Shown here: piece after piece, positions 37,107 to 47,457 of the stretch
Layout of the letters: each line of letters opens with the position of its first letter
Position numbering within the stretch: the first letter of the stretch is position 1
NCBI RefSeq assembly: GCF_007997155.1
Contig: NZ_VORT01000007.1
Span: 165,904 to 229,903 of the forward strand
Reading direction: 5' to 3'
DNA length: 64,000 bases
Source of the DNA: Aequorivita antarctica
GTDB taxonomy: Bacteria; Bacteroidota; Bacteroidia; Flavobacteriales; Flavobacteriaceae
Translations under genes and position numbers: made by a program
The notes under the pieces: model-generated
What the model was told of the DNA's origin: nothing
The model's input: the letters and a program-made list of their open reading frames with translations, nothing else
Database searches by the model: none

Positions 37107-37631
37107 ATGTTCAAGAATATTAGTTATAAAAAGAAATTTTATGGGCTACTTGTCTTCGTGGTAATACTAAGCTTCACCGCATACAATCGCTCATTTAAAG
37201 GCACTATTGAAACGATTAGCCTCTATAGGGAATCTGTAAAGAATATAAAGGAGAGTTCAAATTCCTTAATGGAATTATCGAATATAAAAAAAGAGGTCAG
37301 TATCCTCGATAATACGATTGGAAAAAGCACGAAGAATCCGGCTATAGTACAAAATGAGATATTGGGATTCCTCAGTACAAGATCTCAGGAAATGACTCTT
37401 TCAAAAATTGAGAATCTGCATGTTTCAAATGATGATTATTTTACTATTTACTCTAATGTTATTTTGTTGCAAGGGGATTTTAACGGTCTTCTTAAAACAA
37501 TCTATGAGTTTGAAAAGGATTTCGAATATGCCCGAATAGCAAGTATGGTTTTTCATACTGAACGAAATGCCAAAACATCCAAAAATGAATTGTACAATGA
37601 AATTATATTCCAGAATTATGAAAAAAAGTAG
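37107..37631 (+). CDS. GspM/PilO-like protein
   Basis: The 174-residue protein has one N-terminal transmembrane helix (~10-26), a short coiled coil (~40-75) and a C-terminal alpha/beta domain, the plan of PilO/GspM. These pair with PilN/GspL in the periplasm. Order and size support the call; the sequence itself is not highly conserved. It overlaps the following lipoprotein gene by 14 bases. Confidence 0.65.
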   Translation: MFKNISYKKKFYGLLVFVVILSFTAYNRSFKGTIETISLYRESVKNIKESSNSLMELSNIKKEVSILDNTIGKSTKNPAIVQNEILGFLSTRSQEMTLSKIENLHVSNDDYFTIYSNVILLQGDFNGLLKTIYEFEKDFEYARIASMVFHTERNAKTSKNELYNEIIFQNYEKK

Positions 37632-38577
37632 CTTATTAAGTGTGTTTGTTTTAACGATTTTATTTTTTTCCTGTGATGATATTTTAGAAAAGGATATTAC
37701 CGATATGCAGATAACCATCATTAGTCCGAATGAAGGCAGTACCGTTGAAGGAAATACGGTCCAGTTTTTATGGAATGCCATTGACGGCGCCAATGACTAC
37801 AACATACAGATTTACAAAGGCAACCTACTGATAATGGATACACTGGTGGATAATTCTCCCTTTGTAAATTTCTTATCTAGTGATTCCTACCAATGGCGTA
37901 TAAAAGGGCAAAATGAGGCCTACCAAACACAATATAATTTTCCTGTTAATTTTGAGGTGGTGTCATCGTCTGATCTTACAAATCAAGCAGTCCAACTCAA
38001 TAGCCCCTCCAATAACATTTATACCAATGATACCTCAATTATTTTTACATGGAGCTCAGTGCCATCTGCTACATCCTACACCTTTGAGTTGCTTCGGGAA
38101 ACGACTTCGGGTTCTATCACAGTCAGTCTACAGGAAGGACTTACTGAAACCACTCTGACGTTGAATGGGGATGTAATTGATCGTGATGCAAAATATACTT
38201 GGCGTGTAAAAGCTAAAAATGAAAATAGTCAGACAGCTTTTTTTTCACGGGTCTTTTATATTGATACTGTAATGCCACCCATCCCTTCACTTTTAACACC
38301 TGAGTTTGAAGAGGAGTTTAATCTTTCCGACATAATTGTCTTTACTTGGGATTTCGGCAATGACCCCGGCGTTATCGATTCAACAATTACAAGTGTTTAT
38401 GAAATAGCAACTGATTCCTCGTTTGTGAATGTCATTGAAAGTGGAGTCTCCATTCCGACAACCTTTAGTTATAATTTTAACAATAGTGGCACTTTTTACT
38501 GGAGAGTAAAAGGTGAGGATGCCGCAGGGAATATTGGAACTTTTAATTCAAATGGAAAGCTGACAGTCAATGAGTAA
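37618..38577 (+). CDS. Lipoprotein with three fibronectin-like domains
   Basis: About 319 residues from the ATG at 37618. A lipoprotein signal ends LFFSC, with Asp-Asp after the Cys (CDD), which may affect sorting. Three ~90-residue beta-sandwich repeats follow, each with W/F at the start and a YxWRVK-type strand at the end (SYQWRIKGQ, KYTWRVKAK, TFYWRVKGE), a fibronectin type III pattern. It sits among core T2SS genes, so it may act as a pilotin, secretin partner or substrate-binding surface element. This is not a known T2SS subunit. Confidence 0.7.
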   Translation: MKKSSLLSVFVLTILFFSCDDILEKDITDMQITIISPNEGSTVEGNTVQFLWNAIDGANDYNIQIYKGNLLIMDTLVDNSPFVNFLSSDSYQWRIKGQNEAYQTQYNFPVNFEVVSSSDLTNQAVQLNSPSNNIYTNDTSIIFTWSSVPSATSYTFELLRETTSGSITVSLQEGLTETTLTLNGDVIDRDAKYTWRVKAKNENSQTAFFSRVFYIDTVMPPIPSLLTPEFEEEFNLSDIIVFTWDFGNDPGVIDSTITSVYEIATDSSFVNVIESGVSIPTTFSYNFNNSGTFYWRVKGEDAAGNIGTFNSNGKLTVNE

Positions 38578-39046
38578 GTCCGGCATCAATAAAATTTTAA
38601 TTATTTCACTATTGTTGATTTGGTCCGTAGTGGGATATAAACTTATTTCAAGCTTCTTTGGAAAAAAAGAAGTTGATTCCATTTCAACAACGGTAGTTCC
38701 TAAAAGTGTAAATTTTAAAACTGAAAAAGAAGAAGTATTTGATTTACCTACAATATTTCGAGATCCATTCTTGGGAAAATATACCATACAAAAGAAGGAG
38801 GTCTCTATAAAAATGCCTCATCGAAAAGTAATGAAAGTAAGGGAATTGATATGGCCTTCAATAGAGTACTATGGTTTTTTGAAGGGAGAAAAAAGCAATG
38901 GCTCTCTATTATTATTTAAAATCAACAACAAATTAGAACGTATTAGAAAAGGGGAGAAATTTGAAGGTCTTGAAATAAAGGAAATTTATCAAGACTCAGT
39001 TTTAATTTTCTTTGGAAATGAAAAAAAAATCTTCGTCAAAAAGTAA
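38570..39046 (+). CDS. GspC/PilP-like secretion connector
   Basis: The 158-residue protein has one N-terminal transmembrane helix (~9-27) and a linker. The C-terminal domain reads IEYYGFLKGEKSNGSLLLF, then RKGEKFEGLEIKEIYQDSV, ending KKIFVKK. This small beta-barrel pattern (substrate value, G-E, I-x-x-I, D-S-V) matches the homology region of GspC and PilP that contacts the secretin N0 domain. It is the last gene of the secretion block; ~220 AT-rich bases then separate it from the substrate block. Confidence 0.7.
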   Translation: MSKSGINKILIISLLLIWSVVGYKLISSFFGKKEVDSISTTVVPKSVNFKTEKEEVFDLPTIFRDPFLGKYTIQKKEVSIKMPHRKVMKVRELIWPSIEYYGFLKGEKSNGSLLLFKINNKLERIRKGEKFEGLEIKEIYQDSVLIFFGNEKKIFVKK

Positions 39047-39265
39047 GATTAAATCGCTTATTATCAATAGGGTAAGATTTTGAAGAATTTTTTAGTTAAT
39101 TTTTTGCCAAAAAAAATTTGGAATTGTTAAAAAAATTATTAATTTAGTTGCACCCCAATTAGTTCATCATTCTATTTATAAAATCATTTTTGACTCTTAA
39201 AATATAAGTTTTCAACTTTCACTTTAAGATAACATAGAGAAAAACTAACTAACTAACCTACAAAA

Positions 39266-39766
39266 TTGAAAATAAAACCATCACTCTTGAGTGTGATCAA
39301 CACGATCGCACTGCTATCTCTCGCACTTTTTTTCCTTTACACCTATTATGGTAAAGTTAATCCTGACGTGGTTTACGTGGATAATATAAAGGTTTTCTCC
39401 AGCTTCAATATGTCCAAAGATCTTGATAGGACACACCAGAAAAACCTCCAAAAACAAAAAAAGACTGTAGACAGTATCATTGCCATACTGCAAGATTCCG
39501 ATAAAAATAATCCTAATGATGAATTGCAGCGCCGTTTCGTTTTCGAGAACAACAAACTCAAGGAGATGGGTGAATATTTCACGAACAATGTAAGCCAACA
39601 AGTATGGTCTCGCATCAATTCCTATATCGAGGAATATGGCACTCAGAACAATTATACCTTGATCATGGGAACACAGGGAAATGGCAACATAATGTATGCC
39701 CAAAAGGAGCTCGATGTTACACAGAACTTTATTGAATTTGCAAACAAAAAGTATGAAGGTGAATAG
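39266..39766 (+). CDS. OmpH/Skp-like exported protein
   Basis: The 166-residue protein starts at a TTG and has an N-terminal hydrophobic helix (VINTIALLSLALFFLYTYY). A helical coiled-coil region follows and then a C-terminal part ending YTLIMGTQGNGNIMYAQKEL, the end motif of the OmpH/Skp family. Skp proteins are periplasmic trimeric chaperones for outer-membrane proteins. Here it could chaperone the huge surface proteins that follow. The helix looks retained, so the protein may be membrane-tethered. It begins the substrate block after a gap that probably holds a promoter. Confidence 0.7.
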   Translation: MKIKPSLLSVINTIALLSLALFFLYTYYGKVNPDVVYVDNIKVFSSFNMSKDLDRTHQKNLQKQKKTVDSIIAILQDSDKNNPNDELQRRFVFENNKLKEMGEYFTNNVSQQVWSRINSYIEEYGTQNNYTLIMGTQGNGNIMYAQKELDVTQNFIEFANKKYEGE

Positions 39767-40349
39767 ACAAATAATATACTTTATTATTATCATCCTTCTT
39801 GGTTCTTGTAACTCTGGAAATGAAGAAAAAGATTCTAATAATGTTATTTCACACAAGCTTTTTCAATTGGAAAACCGAGGATGGAAATCACAGCGCATCA
39901 CCCACTTTGTCAATGATATCCACTATAGTGCTACAGAAGTCCCGAACGAATACTATCTATTAAAGAGCGAAGGGAATAAAAATCTTTCCCGTATTGATTC
40001 ACTCTCCAAAAATCATAATAGGGAGAGGATCATTGAATTTGAATTTGAACAGATCAATGAGGACGATCTTTTAAAGGAGGAATATACTGCATTGGATTAT
40101 GACAAATCAGTTACCTATATGGCCTCGACTATAAGTAGGGACTTTATGGCCGTAACTACTAAGAATGATACCATACCTTGCTCTGGCGTTCAGTTTGAGC
40201 GCCATTTTAAGGTCAGTCCTTTTAAGCGAGTTCTTCTTTATTTTGGGAATATCGATCCTTCTGAAAATATCCAGCTTATATATCAGGACCGTTTGTTCAA
40301 CAACGGTATTTTTAAGTTCAAATTCAATGAATTGCCCTTTAAGACATAA
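39753..40349 (+). CDS. Hypothetical lipoprotein
   Basis: About 198 residues from the ATG at 39753, with a lipoprotein signal (IIYFIIIILLGSCNSG, lipobox Cys at ~17). The mature part is acidic and strand-rich and has no family I recognise. It overlaps the OmpH-like gene by 14 bases and stands 12 bases before the large YD-repeat protein, so it probably belongs to the same export/assembly pathway. Confidence 0.6.
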   Translation: MKVNRQIIYFIIIILLGSCNSGNEEKDSNNVISHKLFQLENRGWKSQRITHFVNDIHYSATEVPNEYYLLKSEGNKNLSRIDSLSKNHNRERIIEFEFEQINEDDLLKEEYTALDYDKSVTYMASTISRDFMAVTTKNDTIPCSGVQFERHFKVSPFKRVLLYFGNIDPSENIQLIYQDRLFNNGIFKFKFNELPFKT

Positions 40350-40361
40350 ACTTATTTATCC

Positions 40362-43300
40362 ATGATACACAAAATAAGAAACAGCCGCCTCTCAAAGATC
40401 ATTGCCAGTTATTTGGCAATCCAAATGATTGTATCCATTGTGCAGCCCAACAATATGTATGCACTTACAGGAGGACCAACGCAACCGGAATTTAATTCTT
40501 TTACACCCATTGGCACATCGGATATGGTAAATCTCTCCACTGGGGACTTTAATTACAACATCCCCATAATGGATGTGGGAGGATATCCTTTGAATTTAGC
40601 CTACGATTCAGGCGTTACTATGGATCAGGAAGCTTCTTGGGTTGGACTGGGTTGGAATTTGAATGTTGGTCAAATTAATAGAAATGTACGGGGGATTCCT
40701 GATGATTTTGACGGAGATAACATGATTTATGAAAATAATGTAAAGGACAACGTTAGTATTGGGGTAAACGCTGATGTGCGATTTCCCTTATTTGGATATG
40801 ATTTTCTTTCTTTGGGAATTGGTATTGGTGTAGTATATAACAATTATAATGGCATTTCATTTAATACTTCACTTGGCCCCAGCTTTGATATTAGTGATCA
40901 AGTCAGTATTGGTATGCAATTGGGTGGTACTTCTGAAGGCGGAGCTTCGGTTTCTCCAAGAATTTCCCTTTCAAGTAAGAATAAGACTAGTATGGGAAAT
41001 GTCGAATCTCTAACAGGAAATATTGGTGTGACTTATGATTCTCAAAAAGGTCTTTCTTCTTTTAATGTATCTGCTTCATATAATCAAAGTACTACTAATT
41101 TCTCAAATAAAACTGTGGCTATGTTAAATCATGGAAATAGTATTAGCGGTAACATTCCCTTAAATGATTATTTAACATTTACTCCAAAAAATGAGTTGAG
41201 TTTCAATAATACAAATTTAAGTTTCAGTTTTGCTCTGGGTGGAGAAATTTGGGGAGTAGAAGTTCAGGGACAAATCACAGCTTGGGGATCAATCCAACAA
41301 TTGCGTGATCCTGAAAAGCTCAAAAATATATCAGCATACGGTTATGAAAATACTGAAAATGCATTGGTGGGTCAGAGCATTCTAGATTTTAATAGGGAAA
41401 AGGACAGGATAGTGAATGAAAACACCAAAGCCCTTGCACCGACAAATTACACTTACGATAGCTACATGGTTGCCGGACAAGGTTTGCAGGGTGGTTTCCG
41501 TCCGTATCGTAGTCAAGTTGGAAATTTATATGATACTTATGTATCTACTACAGGTGATGGCGCAGCTCTTGGTGGAGAACTAGGATTAGGTGCATATGTC
41601 CATTTTGGTTTGGATATAGAAGTTAATCCCTCGACTAGCACTTCCGGACGGTGGGAAGTATCAACAAATCCTGCTTTATCCAGATTTGAATTAGATAGTG
41701 AAAATGATGCAGCTTATGAGCCTACTTATTATAAAATGAGCGGAGATATAAGCTCTGATGGAGAATACTCTGATCCCAACAATAATTATTATTCAGACTC
41801 ACCACTTAGAATAGGAATCGGTGGGGGCATTTTCAAAAGAACAACTAAGTTGCAATATGAAGGTTCTGGTTCTTCAAGTGTGAATAGAATAAAACGAAAT
41901 AATAGAGAAGATAGAACCAATGGTATTCAAAAATTTACCAATGCTGAGGCAGGAAAAGAAGGTCTGATATCACAAAGAGCGGAGAATTTTGTTAAGGCAC
42001 ATCATACCGCTGGAATATCGGTTTTAAAGGATGACGGATCACGATATATCTATGGAGAAAGTGCATATAACACAAAAAAGGTTGAGGCTACCTTTGCTGT
42101 AAGCGGTAATAATTCGGATTGCAGTACAGGAATAGTATCGTATGAAAATAGTGACGATGGAACTTCAAATTCCCAAGGAAGAGATCACTTCTATAATAAA
42201 GTAATAACTCCAAGCTATGCACATAGCTATTTATTGACCTCAGTTCTTTCGAAAGATTACGAAGATCTACAAAATGACGGGCCCACTATGGATGATTTGG
42301 GATCTTATACTAAGATCACTTACTCGGCCACAAACGATTATAAATGGAGAGTTCCATATGGTACCAAAACCGCATCCTTTAATGCTGGTCTCAATACTGA
42401 TCACCAAGATCAAAAAGGAAACTATATCTATGGTGAAAAGGAAATAAAGTATGTCGATAAAATCGAGACCAAAACCCATGTTGCTATATTCCATTTAAAT
42501 TCTCGAGATGATGCCAAAGGAGTGAATGGTCCAGAAGGAAGTGAGGGAAGTGGAAGAATGAAAAAACTTGATAGTATTAAGTTATATACACTGACAGAAT
42601 ATTACATAAATGGTGTGAGTGGAACAACGAATATAAATGCCATTCCTATTAAAACTGCCCATTTCGATTATGCGTATACTCTATGTCCAGGATTACCAAA
42701 TTCTTCCGAAGGCAAGCTAACCCTTAATGAAGTTTATTTTACCTATCAAAATTCTAAAATGGGTAAATACACCCCATACAGATTCTACTATAAAAATAAT
42801 TACACCTACAATCTTAAAGGTTATGATATTTGGGGAAATTATAAGAAAAATATAGGTTCAAGCACTTGTGATATAGTGGAAGGAAATTTAACACCTACCG
42901 AGTTTCCCTTTGTAGAACAAGACAAATCTCTGGCAGATTTAAATGCAACCGCCTGGACACTGGAATCCATAGATCTCCCCTCTGGAGGGAAACTTACTGT
43001 CGAAACCGAAAGCGATGATTATCAGTTTGTGCAGAACAGAAAGGCTATGCAGATGTTTAAACTGGTGGGTGCAGGAAATACGAATGACCCTAGTCCGTCA
43101 CAGTTAGAAGGCAATAGGTTATATGATGGAAATGGTCCAATGAAATATATATACGTAAAACTTCCTGATGAATTGCCTACGGGGTATTCTGTTAATGAAT
43201 TTAGGAGAGACTATATAAAAAGTAATTCTGGAGCTAATGGGGATATAGGATATTCAGATAATAATCTAATGTATTTTAGGGTGCTTACAAATATGACCAA

Positions 43301-46118
43301 AAATATCGGTTTGCCAGATTATGATTATGTAACTGGTTATTTAAGGTTAGATAGTGGAATTGATATTGTTGAATTACCTCAAGGAAATTATGCTGCATTA
43401 CCTCTTGTTTTTCAAGATAAAGAAGGTGGATTAGTTGGATCAAATGAATTAGTAAACCCTATTTCCAAAGCTGGTTGGTATTTTGCTAGAAAATATTTGA
43501 ACCGACAGGCATATGGTTTGTCAGCTTCAGTAGATGAAACTAATTTGGCAAGTGCTGCCAAAGCCCTTGTCAGCAGTATTGGTAGCATGCTCAATATTTT
43601 CGGAGGTCCAAATCAAGCCCTCAAGGCCAAGGATATTGCAAGTACGTTTGTTCCCGAAAAATCTTGGATAAGATTATACGAACCCTCAGGCTTCAAATTT
43701 GGAGGTGGCATCCGGGTAAAAAAGATTACTTTGAATGACCAATGGAATATTATGGTTAACAAGCCTGGTAATGACCTGTATAAAAATATGTACGGGCAAG
43801 AATATTCCTATCTTACTGAAGAAGGAAAGAGCAGCGGCGTAGCAACTTTTGAACCAAATGGCAGTAAAGAAAATCCATTTGTATTACCAATATTCGATGA
43901 CCCCGTTAAAGTAATTGCGCCAAAAGAATCAAACTATATTGAAAAGCCATTGGGAGAATCTTTCTTTCCAGCCGCACAGGTAACCTATAGCCGCGTTAAG
44001 GTTAAAAATCTTAATAAGGATATTCTGGATACGCAAGGAAACCCAACCAAAACAATTTCAAAACACGCAACTGGTGAAGTAGTAACTACATTTTATACAT
44101 CTTTTGATTTTCCTGTTATTGCGGACTACACTGATCCCGCCATTGAATTTGATAAAACCGGAGTATTAGGAAATTTTCTAAAAGTAAGAACTCGAAACCA
44201 TCTTACTATGTCCCAAGGGTTTGTTGTTCATACCAATGATATGAATGGCAAAATGAAATCACAAAGGGTTAAAGCAGAGGGACAGGGAGAGGGAGAATTT
44301 ATTTCAGGTGTAGATTATAATTATTCCGTTGATGGAAATGGCAAGCTTTCCAATACGTTGGATTTAATAGATGATGATGGGGCTGTTCATCAAGAACTCC
44401 TTGGAGTAAATTATGATATGATCAACGATTTCAGAATGAGCAAATCTAAAGCAGAAGTGCTGGGTGCCGATGGAAACGTTGCAATTATACCAACTATATT
44501 TTTTGGTTTCCCAATCCCAATACCATCAATATTTCCAAACTTGAGAAGACATGAAACCCAATTAAAAATGGCGTCTACAACTAAGGTTGTCCATACCAAT
44601 GGAATACTACTTGAAAAAGTGGCATACGACCTTGGATCCAGAGTTTCTACAGAAAATTTGGGTTGGAGTGCTGATACTGGAGAGGTACTACTCACCAAGG
44701 TAAGTAATGAATACGATGAAAATTATTACAGCTTCAATTATCCTTCTAGGTGGTATTATAAGAATATGGGAAGCGCATCACAAAATATTGGACTAAAAGG
44801 CAAGATTATTCTTGACTCCAATGAGGAACATACCGTTCAGGATGAATTTAATCCGAGCAATAACATTATAGGTTTATTGAATCTAGGTGATGAACTTGCC
44901 ATAGAAGGACAAAACGATAAATATTGGATAGTATCGATTATCGGCTCAAAAATCAAATTGATGGATAGCGATGGCGACTGGGGATATATCAATGATTCAA
45001 AGTTTAAAATAACCCGTTCTGGAAAAAGAAATAACTTGAATGCTTCAATGGCTAGTGTCACTACTCAAACTATACCATTTGCAACTTCCGGTGGACATCT
45101 AACAAACATTCTGCCCCCAGCACAATGGGTTGGTACAAATGTGGTAAACAGTAGTGCTATAGAATTTAGTGATTTCTGGGACAGTCAATGTGAATATGGA
45201 TTGCCCCAGATGGATATTCTCAGTCTGGACGGAGATCAAAATATTACGGAAATTGACCCAGAGAAAACCTACAATCCATACGTCTATAATGTTTTGGGAG
45301 AATTTAGACCAGTCAAGTCCTATGCATACCTAACAGGGCGCAACAATGGCTCTCAAGGATATCATCCAAGAAAAGAAGGTTATATGGAAGAATATATGCC
45401 TTTTTATGGAAAAGATAATGTAAATGCACCTTGGCAAATTAACAATACGAACTGGACTGCCGCCAGCGAGGTTACAAAATATAGTCCTTTAGGAGCAGAA
45501 CTTGAAAATAAAGATGCCCTTGAGAGATATTCAGCTGCCATTTATGATTATGCCGCAACTATGCCTATTGCCGTAGCTTCAAATTCCAAATACGAAGAGA
45601 TAGGATATGATAATATGGAATCTTACACAGTTGAAGGCGGTTTAAAAAAACAAGATCATTTTAGCTTTGCACAGGCTATTGCTCAAAATCAAAATGCATC
45701 CATAGATCCCAATGAATCACATACTGGTAAAAGTAGTATGCGGATTGAGGCTGGAAAATCTTTGACTTATATTATAGATCCAGCATATGGATGCGATGAT
45801 TGTGAGCCTATCCAGGCCGTAGAAGATAATTGTATTGTAAATGGTTCGACTGGAAATGATAGGAAAAGATATATATTGAGAAATGACGAACTGGGAAATT
45901 GTTTAATAACAAGTATTGAAATCGAGAATTTTACTAGTGGTCAAGTACAGCTTTATAATTTTTCAAGTCCATTAGATCCCAATGATCAAACAGCAATAGA
46001 TAATATTTATATTGAACATACTGGTAGTGCTGACGGTTATCCTTTGTATAGCTATACAATTTGTACGGAGGACCCCTCAAATTGTAGTACTACTCAAATA
46101 GTTGGGTGTGACGAATAA
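40362..46118 (+). CDS. Large SpvB/TcB-like surface protein
   Basis: The 1918-residue protein has an N-terminal signal region (~1-35). Its first mature segment, with FTPIGTSDMVNLSTGDFNYN and ASWVGLGWNLNVGQINRNVRG, is the pattern seen at the start of SpvB/TcB-type and many Bacteroidota Rhs-partner proteins. The middle is beta-rich with Gly/Asn repeats. No toxin domain is evident. In insecticidal Tc toxins, a TcB protein and an Rhs-containing TcC protein together form a hollow shell around the toxin tip. By analogy this protein may be the partner of the 3467-residue Rhs protein three genes downstream. The C terminus ends in a Cys-containing sandwich-like domain. Confidence 0.7.
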   Translation: MIHKIRNSRLSKIIASYLAIQMIVSIVQPNNMYALTGGPTQPEFNSFTPIGTSDMVNLSTGDFNYNIPIMDVGGYPLNLAYDSGVTMDQEASWVGLGWNLNVGQINRNVRGIPDDFDGDNMIYENNVKDNVSIGVNADVRFPLFGYDFLSLGIGIGVVYNNYNGISFNTSLGPSFDISDQVSIGMQLGGTSEGGASVSPRISLSSKNKTSMGNVESLTGNIGVTYDSQKGLSSFNVSASYNQSTTNFSNKTVAMLNHGNSISGNIPLNDYLTFTPKNELSFNNTNLSFSFALGGEIWGVEVQGQITAWGSIQQLRDPEKLKNISAYGYENTENALVGQSILDFNREKDRIVNENTKALAPTNYTYDSYMVAGQGLQGGFRPYRSQVGNLYDTYVSTTGDGAALGGELGLGAYVHFGLDIEVNPSTSTSGRWEVSTNPALSRFELDSENDAAYEPTYYKMSGDISSDGEYSDPNNNYYSDSPLRIGIGGGIFKRTTKLQYEGSGSSSVNRIKRNNREDRTNGIQKFTNAEAGKEGLISQRAENFVKAHHTAGISVLKDDGSRYIYGESAYNTKKVEATFAVSGNNSDCSTGIVSYENSDDGTSNSQGRDHFYNKVITPSYAHSYLLTSVLSKDYEDLQNDGPTMDDLGSYTKITYSATNDYKWRVPYGTKTASFNAGLNTDHQDQKGNYIYGEKEIKYVDKIETKTHVAIFHLNSRDDAKGVNGPEGSEGSGRMKKLDSIKLYTLTEYYINGVSGTTNINAIPIKTAHFDYAYTLCPGLPNSSEGKLTLNEVYFTYQNSKMGKYTPYRFYYKNNYTYNLKGYDIWGNYKKNIGSSTCDIVEGNLTPTEFPFVEQDKSLADLNATAWTLESIDLPSGGKLTVETESDDYQFVQNRKAMQMFKLVGAGNTNDPSPSQLEGNRLYDGNGPMKYIYVKLPDELPTGYSVNEFRRDYIKSNSGANGDIGYSDNNLMYFRVLTNMTKNIGLPDYDYVTGYLRLDSGIDIVELPQGNYAALPLVFQDKEGGLVGSNELVNPISKAGWYFARKYLNRQAYGLSASVDETNLASAAKALVSSIGSMLNIFGGPNQALKAKDIASTFVPEKSWIRLYEPSGFKFGGGIRVKKITLNDQWNIMVNKPGNDLYKNMYGQEYSYLTEEGKSSGVATFEPNGSKENPFVLPIFDDPVKVIAPKESNYIEKPLGESFFPAAQVTYSRVKVKNLNKDILDTQGNPTKTISKHATGEVVTTFYTSFDFPVIADYTDPAIEFDKTGVLGNFLKVRTRNHLTMSQGFVVHTNDMNGKMKSQRVKAEGQGEGEFISGVDYNYSVDGNGKLSNTLDLIDDDGAVHQELLGVNYDMINDFRMSKSKAEVLGADGNVAIIPTIFFGFPIPIPSIFPNLRRHETQLKMASTTKVVHTNGILLEKVAYDLGSRVSTENLGWSADTGEVLLTKVSNEYDENYYSFNYPSRWYYKNMGSASQNIGLKGKIILDSNEEHTVQDEFNPSNNIIGLLNLGDELAIEGQNDKYWIVSIIGSKIKLMDSDGDWGYINDSKFKITRSGKRNNLNASMASVTTQTIPFATSGGHLTNILPPAQWVGTNVVNSSAIEFSDFWDSQCEYGLPQMDILSLDGDQNITEIDPEKTYNPYVYNVLGEFRPVKSYAYLTGRNNGSQGYHPRKEGYMEEYMPFYGKDNVNAPWQINNTNWTAASEVTKYSPLGAELENKDALERYSAAIYDYAATMPIAVASNSKYEEIGYDNMESYTVEGGLKKQDHFSFAQAIAQNQNASIDPNESHTGKSSMRIEAGKSLTYIIDPAYGCDDCEPIQAVEDNCIVNGSTGNDRKRYILRNDELGNCLITSIEIENFTSGQVQLYNFSSPLDPNDQTAIDNIYIEHTGSADGYPLYSYTICTEDPSNCSTTQIVGCDE

Positions 46119-46129
46119 AATAATCTACT

Positions 46130-46705
46130 ATGAAATATATTAAAATAAGTCTTTACAGCATTCTTTTATTATTTCCTTTACTGTCTTACACACAGGTAAC
46201 GGGAAATGACTGCAATTGTATAAAAATCAAACTTGAACCTGAACAAGAATACGTTCTAAGTGCTTGGGCAAAAGAAGATGGCTATGAACAAAAAATTTCA
46301 TACTCCAATCCTAGAATCGAAATAAAATTTTATGATCAACAGTCTAATCTTTTGGAGGAGTACAGTTTTTTTCCAAGCGGATCAATTATAGAAGGCTGGC
46401 AAAAAATCTCTCAAAAATTTGTAGTTCCGATTGGTTATACCAGAATTGAGTTTATTTTGAAAAGCAATGATGTAAGTAGTGCTGTTTTTTTTGATGATAT
46501 AAGAATCCAGCCATTTAACTCCAGTTTAAAATCGTTTGTATACGATCCAGTTTCTTTAAGGCTTATGGCAGAACTAGATGAAAATAATTATGCTACTCTT
46601 TATGAATACGACAAAGAAGGTGGTTTAATACGTGTCAAAAAAGAAACAGAACGTGGTTTTTATACAATACAAGAAACAAGATCCAAAAACTCGATTTCAG
46701 ATTAG
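46130..46705 (+). CDS. Exported protein with sugar-binding-like domain and one YD repeat
   Basis: The 191-residue protein has a signal peptide (MKYIKISLYSILLLFPLLSYTQ) and a jelly-roll-like domain (~30-140: YVLSAWAKEDGYEQ, WQKISQKFVVP, VFFDDIRIQPF). The C-terminal segment reads VYDPVSLRLMAELDENNYAT, then YEYDKEGGLIRVKKETERG. This arrangement usually forms the C-terminal end of the long SpvB/TcB-like proteins of Bacteroidota. Here it is a separate gene with its own signal, 11 bases after the 1918-residue gene. The two may associate, or this may be a natural gene split. Confidence 0.65.
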   Translation: MKYIKISLYSILLLFPLLSYTQVTGNDCNCIKIKLEPEQEYVLSAWAKEDGYEQKISYSNPRIEIKFYDQQSNLLEEYSFFPSGSIIEGWQKISQKFVVPIGYTRIEFILKSNDVSSAVFFDDIRIQPFNSSLKSFVYDPVSLRLMAELDENNYATLYEYDKEGGLIRVKKETERGFYTIQETRSKNSISD

Positions 46706-46720
46706 ATTCCATTGATAGCT

Positions 46721-47440
46721 ATGATTGAAAAAAAATATTTGAAGCATGTTGTTGTAATTGTACTCATTTTTTTGGGAGGGAACATTATTGGCCAAACCTC
46801 TGAAAAATTATTGAAAGAATCTTTTGAAAGCACATTTGGAAAACAGGAATTTGAGGTGGAGACTAATTATCGGCTTTACAAAGGCATGGAAGGCACCAAG
46901 GTTTTTGAAAATTATTCAGGCATTAACGCAAAGAAAGGAAATAGTTTTTATCAAAAAATTGGAGCAATGGAATTGCTAATTGGTGATAATCTTTTCGTGA
47001 AGTTAAATCATGAAGATAAAGAGATAACTATTGGTGTTTCTAATGAGGATTATTCTAATAATATGTTTATAGATAATGTTTCCCAATTACTCAAATATTA
47101 TTGTGAGGGATTGATAATTAATGAAAAAGGCTATGAGGTGATTGAAATGTATGCCAATCCTGAAAAAAACAGCGACATAGCGAAAATGAAAATATATACT
47201 AAAAATGGTAAAATTATAAAACAGGTGTTTTATTTATCCCAGGTCAAGGATTTCTCTATCTATGAAGAAAAAAAATCAGAAAAACTATATGATGTTGCCC
47301 GACTTGAAGTGGAATATCGAAATATCAAATATAAGACAACAAATAGCTTCTTTGAAAAGGAACGCTACTTTACCATAAAAGATAACAACATTATTTTGGG
47401 GAAGGAATTCAAAGATTTTGAATTTTTTCCCGCTAACTAA
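46721..47440 (+). CDS. Hypothetical exported protein
   Basis: About 239 residues from the ATG at 46721, with a signal peptide (KYLKHVVVIVLIFLGGNIIGQ). The mature domain is strand-rich with repeated paired lysine/glutamate strands, loosely like LolA-type carrier folds (for example AMELLIGDNLFVKLNHEDKE), but I cannot assign it. It stands between the two giant proteins, in the same unit, so a chaperone or assembly role is plausible. Confidence 0.55.
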   Translation: MIEKKYLKHVVVIVLIFLGGNIIGQTSEKLLKESFESTFGKQEFEVETNYRLYKGMEGTKVFENYSGINAKKGNSFYQKIGAMELLIGDNLFVKLNHEDKEITIGVSNEDYSNNMFIDNVSQLLKYYCEGLIINEKGYEVIEMYANPEKNSDIAKMKIYTKNGKIIKQVFYLSQVKDFSIYEEKKSEKLYDVARLEVEYRNIKYKTTNSFFEKERYFTIKDNNIILGKEFKDFEFFPAN

Positions 47441-47457
47441 CCAAAAACAATATTATT

